Below are positions 48,987 to 61,800 of a stretch of 64,000 bases of DNA, piece after piece (the stretch's first letter is position 1; the number at the start of each line of letters is the position of its first letter). The translations under genes and the position numbers were made by a program. Under the pieces are notes generated by a model. It searched no databases and was not told where the DNA came from. It saw only the letters and a list, made by a program, of their open reading frames with translations. Source of the DNA: Symbiodinium natans (lineage: Eukaryota > Sar > Dinophyceae > Suessiales > Symbiodiniaceae); contig CAJNDS010000059.1 in NCBI GenBank assembly GCA_905221605.1, forward strand, positions 124,001 through 188,000. Direction: 5' to 3'.

Positions 48987-51104
48987 GGTGGAAGGTTCTC
49001 AAAAGGGAAGCCCATTGTGAGCCCTTGAACTCCCGCCGTCTAAGAGGAGCTGGGTTGGACATTCGACTCCTCGCAATCCTCTAGGACTCCTTGAGACCTG
49101 CGTCCTGCGAGGGTGGGACGCCAAGCGCCCCCATCCCGAACCCCAAAAACCCCAAAAATCTCAAGCCCTAAGTGGGCTGAGCTCGAGATTAAGCGGGCGA
49201 GTGAGCGCGAGTGTTGGCGAGCCGGTGCCCTGTCCACAATCGCTTCTCCTGCATGTGGAAAGACTTGCCTACTGTCTCAGCGCACCTACCACAACCAGAA
49301 GAAGCGTGCCCTAATGCGTGCCAAGACCCACACAAGGCCTGGAAGAAGGCCGCCTCCTTCATCTGCCATGCTGAAAGCTGTGGGCTCTCTACCTAAGTCC
49401 CATCATGTTGTGTAGGTGTTCCAAACTTTACCTTGACAAGAGGCCCCTTGGCCTCCGTAGAAATCCTGTGGTGCAATTCCCAGCTGCAGCTCAGTGCTAG
49501 AGACCCACCCAGGCTTATGAAGGATCCTCCTTGAAACTGGTGCGCCCCAGTTGAGGCCCTGGCTAAAGCGAGCTGCCAAGGGAGGATGCTGCTTGCCGAG
49601 GGTTCAAAAACCTCGCACTACCTGTGGCTGTCATCTTTGTCATGCAGGTGTCTTTGGGCTCCAGTCAAATCGCTGCGTGGCGAAAGAAGACGGGTTGCTC
49701 CTTGGCTCCAACAGGCCTGAGCCTGACGGTCCTGAAGGCTTGGGGCCCTCACAAGGCCCTGAGAAGGCCTTACGGCGCAAGAGGTGTCTAGGCTAAGGCG
49801 CTTTGCGGCCACTTGCGTGCGAGGGTGCGGCATCAACTCGCGCCCCAGCAAGACATCTTGTCCGCAATAATGCTCCGCTCTTGTACCGAGGCAGTACGCA
49901 TGTGAGTTCTCGAAGTTATGGTCCTTTATTCGGGTACCCTGAACATTACAGGGGCCGCCTTTTCATCGTGACCCCAAAAGGAACCCTAACTTCGAGATCT
50001 GAGCATGTAGACACGGCTACCCTGCAGCTGTGTCAAAGGATGCCGCTGATGGCATAATGCCGATAAGGAGGAGCGTGAGCGGCGGAAGTGCCAAACGGCC
50101 AAAGTTCAGCTGTCTGCGTCTTGCTCATTTCTCGGCCTTGTCTCGCGGCAGGGGTGGCAGATGGTGGCATCCAGCGAGTCTCGCTTGAGTTTCCAGGAGA
50201 TCCACTCTCCCGAGGACTTGCCTCTGCTCTCAAGGAAGACCAAGACCCAGCCAAGAGCTCACATCCGTTCGTTTGGAAGCCCTGTGCTTTTCTTGTAAGG
50301 GGCGGCCGGACTTGACGATCGGGCACTACAGGCCTGAAAGGCTGCACGCCACGAACGCCCAGATCAGAAGGCAGGTTTCTTTGGGGTCGGGCAGCCGTGC
50401 CGAGCCTGCTTTTGCAACTTGGTTCCGGCAGTGCAAAGGTCTCGGATGGGGTCGGAGGTCAAGGGCTGTGGGGCACATGTTGTCTCAGCACACGCCGGAT
50501 GCGCCACTGACATTGTCAACGGCTGTATTCCCACAGTATCTGTTGGCACCTCTTGAATTCTCCTTGGCTTAGCCCGCCAGGAGCCGCTCCTTTAAGAAGC
50601 GGCGCACAATTCGAGCCCAGAATCTCCGACGCCCCCCCGCGGCTGAAAGCAACCCTGGGGTCGAGCCCCAAGATGCCGCAGAGCCACGTCTGCTGGGATT
50701 AGCAGCTGTGTGCAAAGAGGTGCTCAAGCAAAGGAAAAAGCTGTTAGAAGTGGGGGGCATGTTTTTTGTGCGCATGTTTAGGGTTGAGTCCGCCGTGGGA
50801 AGGTCTGAGGGTCTGTTCCTGCACCCCGGGGCATGTAGACGTTGAGTGATGGTTCTTGGGTGGCAACCCGACTTCGTGGAGTGCATGTCACCGTACGAGC
50901 CAGAAGGAGTTGAATGTCTTAGTAGCTGATATGATTCAGGGTTGGGGGTCGTTGGGGGTCGAGGGTCTCCTTCTTCGGGCTCTGTGGGAGCTGGGCCGTT
51001 ACATGAGCCTACACGTCCCACCGTGCATCACTCAGCGATCAATCCGATCATTCAGGACAAGCTTGTGGCTTTGGGATGGAAATGCCCACATACATTTTTT
51101 GGTT
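48987..51104. other. Gene-poor stretch with weak exon-like segments
   Basis: The plus-strand segment 50149-50298 is preceded by GCGGCAG and followed by GTAAGG, a canonical acceptor and donor. It reads VADGGIQRVSLEFPGDP ... SSHPFVWKPCAFL. 49223-49395 encodes a Cys-rich peptide. Neither matches a known family. Confidence 0.35.
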
Positions 51105-52215
51105 GAGGAGGTTCAAAGTTCTTCTTTCTTCAAGTAGAATTTTGCTGGACGCACCCCGAAAAGCTCAAAGCGTACGTCTCAAAGTTCTTCCTTCTACGGA
51201 GAGTTTTCCTGGACACCCCGAAAAGCTCCAAGCGTGCGTCTCAACGTACTTCCTTCTGCGTAGAATGTTCTGGACACATCCCGAAAAGCTCAAAGCGTAC
51301 GTCTCAAAGTTCTTCCTTTTCATTGATTTGTTGGACACGCCCCCCGCAAAGCTGAAAGCGTACGGCGTACGTCTCAAAGTTAACGCACCCCGAAAAGCTC
51401 AAAGCGTACGCCTCAAAGAAGTTCTTTGTTCGTAGAATGTGCTGGGCACGCCTCGAACAGCTCAGAGCATACGTCTCAAAGTTCTTCCTTCTTTGTAGAA
51501 TTTGCTGGACACAAAGCTCAAGCGCACGTCTCAAAGTTCTTCTTCGTAGAATGTTCCTGGAGGCACCCCGGAAAGCTCAAAGGAACGTTTCAAGTTTCTT
51601 CTTCCTTCGTAGATTTTGCCGAAAAACTCAAAGCGTGCGTCTCAAAGTTCTTCCTACTTCATTGAATTTGCTGGACAAATGCTGGGAGGTTCTGTCACTG
51701 GGGCAGGTTTTGTGTCGGCTTCTTTTTCCTGAACTCAAAGTTTGGCTGAGGCGAGCAAAAAGCCCCTTACACCCCGGAAAGCTCCAACCGTAAGTCTCAA
51801 AGTTCTTCTTTCTTCTTTGAACTGGCTGGACACAGCCCGAGAAGCTCAAAGCTTACTCTCAAAGTTCTTCTTTTTTTGAGATTGCTGGATGCACCGATGC
51901 AAACTCAAATGCGTGTCTCAACGTTCTTTCTTCTTCGTCGAGTTTCCTGGGCACGCCCCGAAAAGCTCAAAGCGGACGTCTCAAAGTTCTTCCTTCTTCG
52001 TAGAATGTTGCTGGACACACCCCGAGAAGCTCAAAACTTACGACTCAAAGTTTTTCCTTCTTCGTAGAATGTTGCTGGATGCACACCTACAAACGCAAAG
52101 CGTGCATTTCAAAGTTCTTCCTTCGTTCGATTGTTGGACACACCCCGAAAAGCTCAAAGCGTACGGCGTACGGCTCAAAGTTCTTCCTTCTTCGTTGACT
52201 TTGCTGGACACTACC
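51105..52215 (+). repeat. ~65-bp tandem repeat, about 16 diverged units
   Basis: Units hold GTCTCAAAGTTCTTCCTTCT, then TCGTAGAAT-TTGCTGGACAC, then CCCCGAAAAGCTCAAAGCGT. Lengths vary (about 50-90 bp) through indels, and an unrelated piece lies at 51680-51760. The array creates open frames on both strands that I do not accept as genes. Confidence 0.9.
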
Positions 52216-52538
52216 ATGAACCCTCCACAAGCAAGCCAAGCCACGACGGTAGGCGTAATTCCGCAAGAACCTGAGAAAACAGCCAAAACCAAACCTGCTT
52301 TTTGTCGCTCATGGCAACTGTTTTTGCTTGGTACTGTGTACACTCATACGGTTTTTGACGCCGCCAGGTTTAGGTAAATTGGCCCATAGGCTCCATGCAC
52401 CGAAACATGGCCCGTGTCACACCTTCTTTTCGTGCGACAAGACCATGTCAAAAACGTCCCTGCGACCAAACAGAAAACAGAAACCTGTGCTGGTATCTGT
52501 GAAGCCTCACTGTCAACGCACAGTACTTCATCCGAGCC
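52216..52538. other. Upstream region of the LamG gene
   Basis: No recognisable element. The array of 65-bp repeats ends at its left edge. Confidence 0.4.
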
Positions 52539-53255
52539 ATGGCAAAGTCATGGCAATGGGTGGCAGGGGCCTCTGCTGCGTTTGCTGCCTGTGTTCTGCT
52601 CCTTGGTTGTGACATTCGAGATGACGAGCCTGAGGAGCCTGAAACGCCAAATTGTTTGCTGGATCCGGGCTCCTTGAATCGCGACATCGATGCGAGCGAA
52701 TTCGCGGATGAAATGGTCAAGTCTTTCCGCATCAAGTGCCAAGTCAAGTTCTTCGACATGTGCTCAAAGTATCCGAATCTCATCACGGGTACGGCGCCCG
52801 CAGCCGACGACGCCTCTGCAATTAGCATAGCGTTCATGTCCCATGGTCTTGGACCGCCCTACGCAGCCGAACAGGGCAAAATGACCTTTTACTGCCAGTC
52901 GGCAGCGGAAGTCGGCCCACGTGGGCGCGGCCTGTTCAGTCCTGAAGGCACGTTGATTTCCGGCAAACGGCTTGATGATGGCGGCTGGCACGAGGTGGAG
53001 ATGGTCAAAAGCAATACGAGTGCCTCTCTCATCGTTGATGGAGAGACGGTCACAGCTTCCATAGTTCCGGAAATTTCGGCTGCCGACTTCGTCTTAAGGC
53101 CCATTGAGACCATTCACATTGGCGGCCAAGTGGAGGGGGCTCCAGGTACAGACTTCAACGGGGACATCCGCCATGTCAAGATCTACGCTGGGGATCCGGA
53201 AAGGCTTGTCTTCTCGAGCGCCTGCAACGGCACGGCGCTGCCAGAGACTTGGTAG
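52539..53255 (+). CDS. Membrane-anchored or secreted LamG-domain protein (238 aa)
   Basis: The ATG at 52539 has a strong GCCATGG context. Residues 7-23 (WVAGASAAFAACVLLLG) form a signal peptide or signal anchor, followed by an acidic Pro/Glu linker (DDEPEEPETP). The rest is a laminin G/concanavalin-like sandwich: SGKRLDDGGWHEVEM (141-155), ASLIVDGE (162-169), IETIHIGGQ (189-197) and FNGDIRHVKIY (206-216) are the usual LamG landmarks. Such domains bind glycans or proteins outside the cell. The gene has no intron and stands alone between a repeat array and the V-ATPase gene. Seven Cys, so disulfides are possible. Partner unknown. Confidence 0.82.
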   Translation: MAKSWQWVAGASAAFAACVLLLGCDIRDDEPEEPETPNCLLDPGSLNRDIDASEFADEMVKSFRIKCQVKFFDMCSKYPNLITGTAPAADDASAISIAFMSHGLGPPYAAEQGKMTFYCQSAAEVGPRGRGLFSPEGTLISGKRLDDGGWHEVEMVKSNTSASLIVDGETVTASIVPEISAADFVLRPIETIHIGGQVEGAPGTDFNGDIRHVKIYAGDPERLVFSSACNGTALPETW

Positions 53256-54435
53256 CCCATGTGACACCCTTTTCCTCTTTTTTTGGTGTTCAGGGGTTCC
53301 CTGTATAAAGTGAGCAACCCAAAAGGGGTACCCTGATTCTAATATGGTTACTGGGCTACTGAGGAGAATGTCACATGTTCTGACCAGCCCCTGGATGCTT
53401 GCGAGGGCATGTACAGCATCACTGGCGGGGCAGGATCCCCATGCACAGCATCGGCGTCCTGCCGAGCCATGGAGCACGCTTGCGACGTTGAGTAGTCAGG
53501 GAATCCAAGTGCAAGAATGGGCCAAAGCCGCACGTTGAATCGCCAGGCTTTGGAGCCGCTTTGACAATACAAATTAACAAGAGGGGCTGCTTTGACAGTA
53601 CGATTCTTGAGCCTTCTGCGGCCTGGACGGCTCGGCCACGAAAGGTTGCCGGCGCGAGGTTTGGGGCTTTTGGGTTTTGGGGGTTTCTGGCCCAGGATGA
53701 CTCCTTGTGCTTTTCGGGTTTAGGGTGGCTCAGGCAGCCCCCGACTACAGCTCCAGAAGCTTGATACCAAACCCTAAACCCTAAACTTCCCTAAGCCCCG
53801 CTGAAACCTAACCACGTTCGACGCCAGTGTAGGGAGCTTCCGAGCACCCGAGGCAAGGGAGCCCTGTCAGCGTTTCGTGGAGGGCCCTTCGTGGTTTCGG
53901 GCCTTTTTTCTTTTTGGTGGCTTGGGGGCTTGGGGCTTTTCCTAAGCCCTGAACCCCCTTAAACCCTAAACCCCAAACCCTTTACAACCCTAAACGCTCA
54001 ACCCTAAACCCTTGCAACCTTGAACTTGTGAACCCAGGGGCGGGTTTAGGGTTTAGGGTTTCGGGTTTCGGGTTTCGGGTTTAGGGCTAACCCTTAATCC
54101 AACCCCGAGTTGGGTGTTGTCAGCCGAAGTCTCAAAGTAATCGAGGCTGGGATTTACGGCTCAAGCAACGCAAAGCAGTGTGTTGTGAATCTTCGAGTTG
54201 AGAATCGGCCAATGCCAGTCAATGGGTAGCGTAAATAGTGTTGTTTTTCCGCCTGGCAGAATAGTCGGTCGCGTCACTCTCTGAAATCATGTCTTCGAAA
54301 CCCTCTGTTCATCTTCGGGGATGTAAGCCGGAGCATCGCAACTTTCGTGCAGTTCTTTTGGATTTACACCCGCTTAAAGACTACTAGCTGCCATCCGTGG
54401 AGTCTCTTCGAGATTCTTCGAGCTCTGCGCCAAAG
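53256..54435. other. Spacer with degenerate telomere-like repeats, upstream of the V-ATPase gene
   Basis: CCCTAAA-type runs lie at 53767-53810 and 53940-54020, and TTTAGGG/TTTCGGG-type runs at 54040-54085. A GGTTCCC/GGTACCC-bounded A/T-rich segment with TATAAA lies at 53296-53333. No gene is recognised. The promoter of the V-ATPase gene should lie in the last few hundred bases, but no motif stands out. Confidence 0.5.
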
Positions 54436-57400
54436 ATGGGCCTTCTTCGCTCGGAGCCGATGAAGCATGGGACCCTGGTGGTGCCAGTGGAGCGAGCCAG
54501 GGAGTTCATAGACCTTATTGGCCGGGGCCTCGAGACAAAACGTTGAACGTTGAAGCTTCGTGGACTCTGCACGTGTCATCTCCGATCACTTGCCATTCGC
54601 ACGCGAACTTGTGTGTGTTGTGTGTGTGAGAGAGAGTGGCAGTTTAGAAGAAGACGGAGGCATAACGGGGCTTCTTAAAGAGGAGAAAGGTTCCGGCTCA
54701 GGCAAACACACCAAGATGCAGTTCGAAGACATGAACGCCAGGGACATGCACAGACCCTACAAGAAGCCTCTCGGAGAGCAAGCATGATGCTGAGTTGCGC
54801 CATCATTCCGTGGATTGTGTCCGGTTGAGTGCTAGCTGCTAGAAGGTACATCCAGCGAATTGATGAGATGGAACGAATCATCCGCTTTCTTCTGGAGGAG
54901 CTGACGCGAGCCCCTGAACTGGATCAGAACAGGGAGTGCCGGTGGTTTGCTCCCAAATGCCCATGAACTACGCTCCTAGACTCTCCCAAGACAAAACGCT
55001 GCGTGGTGTGAGTCAGCTAGGCAGACGGCAAGAGTAACACAGAGCCAAAGAACACACCGAGCAACCCAAGAGGTTCCCGGCGCGGCAGTTGTCAAGAACA
55101 ACGTCGACGCCTTCTTGGATCAATCGGACTCCTACAAGCTGGACGAGGTCGAATCGGAGCTCCTCAAGATTTACAAGGCTCGCGACCCTCGTGATCTCTG
55201 CTCCTGGAGAATGTGGCTTCCATGGACCCAATCATGCCACAAACCCCAAGAATCGCAAGAATCAGCATCTAAGACATCCTGAGAGCTGGAAGGCCCCTCC
55301 CCCCCCCAACAGATGCAGTGCTGACAGTGGCCGGGGTCTGCCCTGCGCCCCCCAACTCCCAAGTTCACGTCGTTCACGTCCCCGTGCCTCTGGAGGAGTT
55401 CATCCAGTTTAAGGAGAACAACGCGAAGCTGCAGGACAGACCCCTCCCTTCCTCCAAAAACGAAGAAGCAAGGAAGCCAAGTAGGCCAAAGCAGAGGGCG
55501 GCCCTCTGCGCCCCTCCCAGGAGCGGCGGAACGCTGCCTTGGAGGAGTGCTATGTTGTACAGACAGCGGTGGCCTCCATGGCGCAAGTTTCGCAGGCTGG
55601 CCAGAGAGGGCTTCGGGCTTTGTGGGGGTTGCGGGGCCTTGCGGGGGGCGTCAGGGTTTCAGGAAGGGTTGCCATTGAAGGTGTACGGTTCAGGGCCTAG
55701 GCAGACTTGGTGTTTCGGGTTCGGGGCTTCGGGGTTTCGGGCTTAGGGTTTGAGGTTCAGGTTCAGGGTACCGGGTAATTCAAGGTTTGGGTGACGGAAG
55801 CACTAAACCCGAAACCCGAAACCCTAAACCCTGTAAACCCTAAACCCTAAAACCCTAAACCCTACACCCCTAAACCCCAAACCACCTCAGAAGGCATCGC
55901 AGCCCTCCCGCCACCGAGCGCCAACGGGCGGCGATGAGGACGAGTTCGAGTTCGAAGCCTCCAGGCAACGGGGGGCTTCTTCCCCTAATGTTGGAGCTTT
56001 TCGGGTTTTCAGGGACTTTTAGGCTGTTAGGGGCCTTTATGGCGCCTTGATGGGCTTTGGGGGGGGGGGCTTAGGGTTTAGGAGTTTAGGGGGGTTTCGG
56101 GTTTCGGAGTTTGGGAGTTTGGGAGTTTAGGGTTTAGGGTTAGGGGGTTTCGGAAGGGGTGGGGGCGGGGGGTGTTTAAGGGTTTTAGGGCCTTTCACGA
56201 AAGCGAGCTCCTTGGAGCTTGCGAGAGTTTTTGATTACAACCTTCTTGTTTCGGGGCAAATAGGACGTCAATCCATACCTCACACACCCCCCCCCACCAC
56301 TTTTGTTGGATTGGGATGGGTGACGAGGAGCTGCCCCGCACGTGTGGTGGGCTAAGGGGGGCCCTGCCCTCAGGTTGGCTTTAGGCGGTTTTCGGCGCTA
56401 GGGCCCAAGATTATTTTGGCCGGTACATAAGGTCCGTACTCATACATATTTCTTTGCGGACCCCCTCTTTGGAAAGGTCTCTGCTCGACGAGGAGCGCGG
56501 CACGAGCAGGAGGACCCTCGAGACGATGTTCAGCAGCATTGCTGGCGTCATCCACCAGGAGGAGCAGGACAGATTTGCCCGGATGCTGTTCAGAGCAACG
56601 CGTGGGAATACCTTCACCCACTTCCAGCAACTCGGCACTCCAAACAACCCCACGGCCCGCTAAGGCCCCCCCCCAAGAACCCCCCCCGACTTCTGAGCCC
56701 TGACCTCCTAAGTTCAGAGGCAAATCTTCGAGCCCATGCAAGATCCGAAGACTGGCAGAGAGGTGCACAAGTCGGTCTTCGTGATCTACTTCCAGGAGTT
56801 TGTGGAGGGTTTGGGAGTGTTTGGAGTGTTTTGAGACTTTGAGGAGGTTATTTCGGAGGTCTTTTTTGGAGGTAGGGGCTTTCGGGGTTATCGGGGGACT
56901 TCAGAATTTAGGGGTTTCAGGGTTTAGGATTTAGAGCTCCGGGTACCCTGCATCCAGCCGTGCTTGTAGTTGTTTCCCCAAGCCCGATTTAGCCCTCGTT
57001 TCAAGGTTTGGGTTTTTGGTTTGGGGAGTTTCAGGGAGCTGTTTCGGGTTTAGGGTTTAGGGTTTATAGGGGATTCACAGGGTTGTGGGCTGCCAATGCC
57101 CTAGACCGGAGGATCATCGGCTGGGCGGCTCGGCGTCGGCAATGAGCGAGAAGATCAACAAGATCTGCCGGCTGGCACGGGTTAGGGTTTAGGGCTGTTT
57201 GGGGTTTAGGGGTTGAGGGTTTGAAGTTTAAGATTTAGGGTTTGGGGTTGAGTCCCCGTGCACTCCAAACCCAAACCTCCCCCCCTCAAACCCAAACCCC
57301 TTCCCCCTGCAAAACCACGAAATTCACTAAACCTTACACCCTGGCGAGTCCCTAGTTAAGGGGAAGGTTGAATCCCAAACTCCAGAAGCCCCAAGCCCGA

Positions 57401-57662
57401 AACCGGCAAAAACCCCAAAACCCTAAACGTAAACCCCTAAACCCTAAGCCAACATCCTAAACATCCTAAACATCCTAAACATCCTAAACATCCTAAACAT
57501 CCGAAACCCTAAGCCCTAAGCCCTACACCCTAAACCCCAAACGTCCCTAAGCCCGAACCAGAGAGTCTCAAAGGCTCCTCCTTCGGCGTGCACACCTACC
57601 GTTGGCCTGCGAGCCGCGCTGCGGCCCAGGAGAGGCAGACCAGCCTGAAGGTTCAGGCGGAG
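54436..57662 (+). other. V-ATPase subunit a, exons 1-11: N-terminal cytosolic domain
   Basis: Exon 1 begins MGLLRSEPMKHGTLVVP, the family start (MxxFRSExM). Exon 2: KMQFEDMNARDMHRPYKK, where other members have VQFRDLN. Exon 3: YIQRIDEMERIIRFLLEEL. Exon 4: VVKNNVDAFLDQSDSYKLDE. Exon 5 (39 nt): EFIQFKENNAKLQ. Exon 6: ERRNAALEECYVVQTAVAS. Exon 8: FSSIAGVIHQEEQDRFARM then LFRATRGNTFTHF, the conserved F-x-x-GVI and RxxRGN segment. Exon 9: IFEPMQDPKTGREVHKSVF then VIYFQE. Exon 10: SEKINKIC. Exon 11: SSFGVHTYRWPASR. Nine of the introns resolved at both ends in the whole gene start with GC. Confidence 0.93.
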
Positions 57663-58764
57663 AGACCCTCTGGGGGGGGTTTAGGGTTTAGGGTTTAGGG
57701 TTTAGGGTTTCGGAGAGGTTACGCTTGAGGCTCATGTTACAGGGTTTTCGTGTAGGGAGTTGAGGGAGTCGAGGGAGTCGAGGGGGTCGAGGGTGTCGAG
57801 GGAGTCGAGGGAGTCGAGGGAGTTGAGAGTCATTCGCATGATCCTCTTCAAGCCTCCAAAGCGGCTTGGCTTTGTCGAGGGCTCAGCTAAACCGAGTGGC
57901 ACATAAAACCCTGAGCCCTACAAACCTTAAGCCCTAAACAGAGGACACTGACAATTCGGAGGTTTGTTTGCGGTAGGAGGGCTTAGGGCGCCGGGGGGTG
58001 GGAGTTCCTCAGCCCTAGCCTGGTGTCTAAGAAAATCGGCAGCCCCTCTACCCCAACTACCCCAACCTCCCTTGTCAAACCCTCTCAAAGTCCAACCCTA
58101 CACGAGCCTGATCCCGAGAACCTTCTGGGCAGGTTGAGGATCAACGAAGGCTTTTGAAGGCTCGGCGCCATTATGAGCTGCAGGGCTCAGGGGGGAGACT
58201 TAGGACTTTGGCCCTAAGCCCTCAACCTGCATTTCTTTGACATTCGGGTTTGGGCGTGCCCGTTGCGAGCCTGGAAGTACTGCAGCACTCTAGCCCGAAA
58301 TCCCAGACTAATCTGACAAGACCTCTCATGCTGGGGCGCACGCCCGTTGCAAGACCTCTGCGCTTTCTGCGTTGCGATGCTCGTGGGTGTTGGGTTCAGA
58401 GTTGTCCTGAGCAACCCTGTGCCTCTGTCTCAACCCCAAAAAGGTGTAATGTAGTGCTTCGGGCTTAGGGCCCAAATCCCAAAGCTCTAAGACCCAGAAA
58501 AGCCCCAGAGCCATAGAAATTCTGGAAGCCCCAAACAACCGAACTGGCCGTGCGAGGCCCATGAGCACTTTGTGCACAGCGAGGCTCCCCTTGCCAGGGT
58601 TGTTTCAAAGGCTCTCGGGGTGCTTCTCAGTGCCATTTTTTGCCATTTTTATCCCCACCCTCGGGCCGGGGTTGGGCTACAACAGTTAAATTCTTTGGCC
58701 CCAAGCACTCAAGAAACCCAAGTAAGTGAACTATGCCCCTGAGGGGTCGTTCAGCTTGGTCGCT

Positions 58765-58806
<42 letters not shown>

Positions 58807-61800
58807 AACTCTCGAAAACTCTACCTCTCTAACTCTCTAACTCTCTCTCACTCTCTCTCTCTCTCTGTGTTACACTGACTTCTAATGTAACCCTAAACCA
58901 CGGGCAGGAGCCTTGGAACAAACACTGTGACTAGCTGGCGCAAGACGCCTCATCCCTCAAAAGGTTGAAGGCATCCCCAAGAACATTCTCATAAACATCA
59001 GACCCAAGAAGGTGCGAAAGATGGAGCCAGATCTGCGAGACATGTGGCTAGGTTTGGCTTCGGTTGGCTTCGGTTTGGCTCGGAGTGGCGCTTGGCTGGT
59101 CTTGGGGTGGCTTGCGCGCTGCTGTGCTCAGCCAATGCTACCCCAAAAACCTTGAGGCCGCCTCGCTGTTGGAGCCTGCGGGACGTGGACGGGACTCCCT
59201 CATCGAAGAGTGGAGGCTTTGGGGGAGCTCATGGGTTGTGGCGGAGGAGGGTTTAGGGTTCGCTTCAAGGTTTCGGGGCGGCGTTGGGGAGTCGGGGGCT
59301 TTCGAGATAGTTGGGGGGCACGTGCCTTTATCGGCTTTCGCAGGTTTTGATGTTTGGCATGCAAGCCTGAGGCTTAGGTACGCAAAGCGGAAGCCTTCGT
59401 CAAACCTTCCCGTTTGCGATCGTTCACGCCCTGAGCTACCCTGAGGCTGTTCTGCGTCAAGGAAAAGGCGATCTACGCCACGCTGAGCCTCGGTTCGAAG
59501 AAGGTTGTTGCTTCGGTTTTTTTGTTTTTTTGTTTGGTGTCGGTTCCGGGCCCAAAAGAGAGCCGCACACAGCCATGTACAGCACCGAAGCACGTAGCGA
59601 TTGGGCATCTTGCTTCACCGGCAGAACCACCCCTGGAGAATCCGGAAGCATCGTTACCCCAAAAGTCTGAAACCCATAATGAAGACGCTCTCGTCTCGAA
59701 GGAACCTCTTCGAGGGCAACATGAACTTGCGGGCCAGCTGCTGGTACCCCGCAGCAGAGGAGGACGCTGAAGCGCCCCCAAGAGTCCAAGAGCTCTAGAT
59801 ACTCCAATTCAGGCCCAACAAACCCAAAAATCCCTGTAAACCCTGTCAACCCTGTAAACCCTAAAAGCCCTATAAACCCCGTCAACCCTAGAAGCCCTAC
59901 AGACCCCACAAACTGAACCCCAGAACGCCCCTCAAAAGCAGCGGAGGACAACATCCGGGCGCTGTGCACCCAGCACTTTGCCTCGCAGCGGGGCCATTCC
60001 TCGGCCGTGCAGCCTGGCCTTTGGGGAGCTTCCGAGGGTTTAGGGTTTAGAGGTTTAGGGTTGAGGGTTAATAGGGTTTAAGGATGTTTTAGGGGGCATG
60101 TCGTGTTTTAGTTCAGGCTAGGGCTTACGGAGCGTTCTGGGCTTTTTAGGGCAGCCCTCAAGCGTTGCCGGCCTCTCTGCGTCTCTCCCTCGTTCCGCTG
60201 GCAATACCCTGGCCCTTAATGTGTCTGGGTGCGTTTACATCTGCGTTCTCATGGGGCTACACAGGATGCCCGGAGAGCAGCAGATTCTGTGTGCTGCTCC
60301 ATTCTCATCGTGGATCCTCCTTTTACTCCATAAAGCAAGTGAGTGGAGGCTGCCAAGCGGCACGAATCCAAACACTAGCAGCTGCAAATCCTGAACCCCC
60401 GAAACCCCTAAGCCTAAACGCTCAATCCAAGAATCTACTCGTTCTGCATGATCACATCGGGCACTTAGTTGCCCACTTCCCGATGAAGAGGCTAGTAAGA
60501 CAAAGTGAGGCTGATGCCGCACCGGAGTCCTCCTCGCAAGCAGCCCCCGACGTGCCTCGGGACATTTTCTCACGGGGGTGGGAGGAGCCTTCAGGGGGGA
60601 CTGTGGGCTTATGCGGGGCTGGGGGTGTGGTGCACGGGTTCAGGGTTGAGGTTGTTGAGGTTTCGATGACATGTTCTTGAGGTCCCATAACCCTCTGTCA
60701 ATCCTAAGTTTACGTCCTAAGAGCCCTGGGGCCTTGTCCTCCCACCCCACCCCGCACGCCCTGCCTCCCAATTCCCTCTTTCAAACCCCTATGCGAGGTA
60801 CATCCGTGTGCGCCTGGGCCAGCACTGACAAGCTTCGATGTTCACGATGTCTGCAAGCCTCTAAAGCATGTAAAGCCCCTGAACCGCCGAAGCCCCCCCC
60901 CTCCCAAGTTCGCCACCCGGCCCCAAGGAACGAATTCACATCCATCTTCCAGACTTTGGTGGACACCTACGGCCTGCCCAGGTGAAGCCTCGGAAAACCC
61001 TTATGGCTTTCAGGGTTCCCTCAAGGTGCTGGGGACACTTATCGGTTTGCGAAGGCTCAAGTTTGCAGCGGTCTTTTTTTGGGGGGGCGGGGTTCAGGGG
61101 CCTTTGGCTTTGGGGGCTTTGTGTCATTCTCCTGGCACCCCTTGCGGGGCAGAAAGCCGAGGGCCTGCGTGTGTTTGGCTTCCAGTTTCAACGTCCTGCA
61201 AAAAGCCCGAAGCAGCCTGGTAAGCTAAACCCTAAACCCAAAACAGCTCAAACCCATCTCTCAGCAGGTACCAGGAGGCGAACCCTGCCCTTTTCACCAT
61301 CGTCACCTTCCCTTTCCTCTTCGGTGTCATGTGCCGCCCTCAGCCGGTCAGGGGTCTCACTCTCTCTCACTCTCTCTCTCTCTCTCTCACTCTCTCTCTC
61401 TCTCTCTCTCTCTCGTAGGGTCCAGGGTTTGGGTATGAAGGCCCTGTTCCTGCAAGATATTCTGTGAAAGTGATGCCTTGAGCCCAGGTATGGAGACATC
61501 GGCCACGGGCTCATGCTGCTCTCAGTGGGCATCTTCGCGATGGTCAAGCAGGATGAGCTGAAATACAGCTTCCCCACTCTGCATCCTGGACTGCGTTCAA
61601 GGAACCCTGAGCTCCAAGGGTTTGCAGGATTCAGGGTCTTTGGTTTAGGGGGTTGGGGGTTCCAGTCCCTCCGCCTCCCATATGGAAACCCTTCCCCACT
61701 TTCGTGGTGGGACCGCTCCTTCGCTGCTTGTGCGTCCGGCCCGCGCCTTGTCGGAATTTATGGTTTGGAGTTGGGATGTTCCCCCTTTATACTACCAGTC

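Noticed and set aside
49596..49618. GGGTTCAAAAACC as the T arm of a tRNA gene
   Set aside because: The loop is two bases too long and no acceptor stem or anticodon arm pairs upstream. No tRNA, rRNA or snRNA gene was recognised in the window.
51076..52377. Open frames in the 65-bp array (AYVSKFFLL-type repeats)
   Set aside because: Unit lengths vary by numbers not divisible by three, so the apparent peptide repeats change frame from unit to unit. It is repeat DNA, not a gene.
58955..59040. Open frame EGIPKNILINIRPKKVRK as a V-ATPase exon
   Set aside because: It lies where an exon could be missing, but the sequence does not match this part of subunit a and the phase cannot be joined with confidence.
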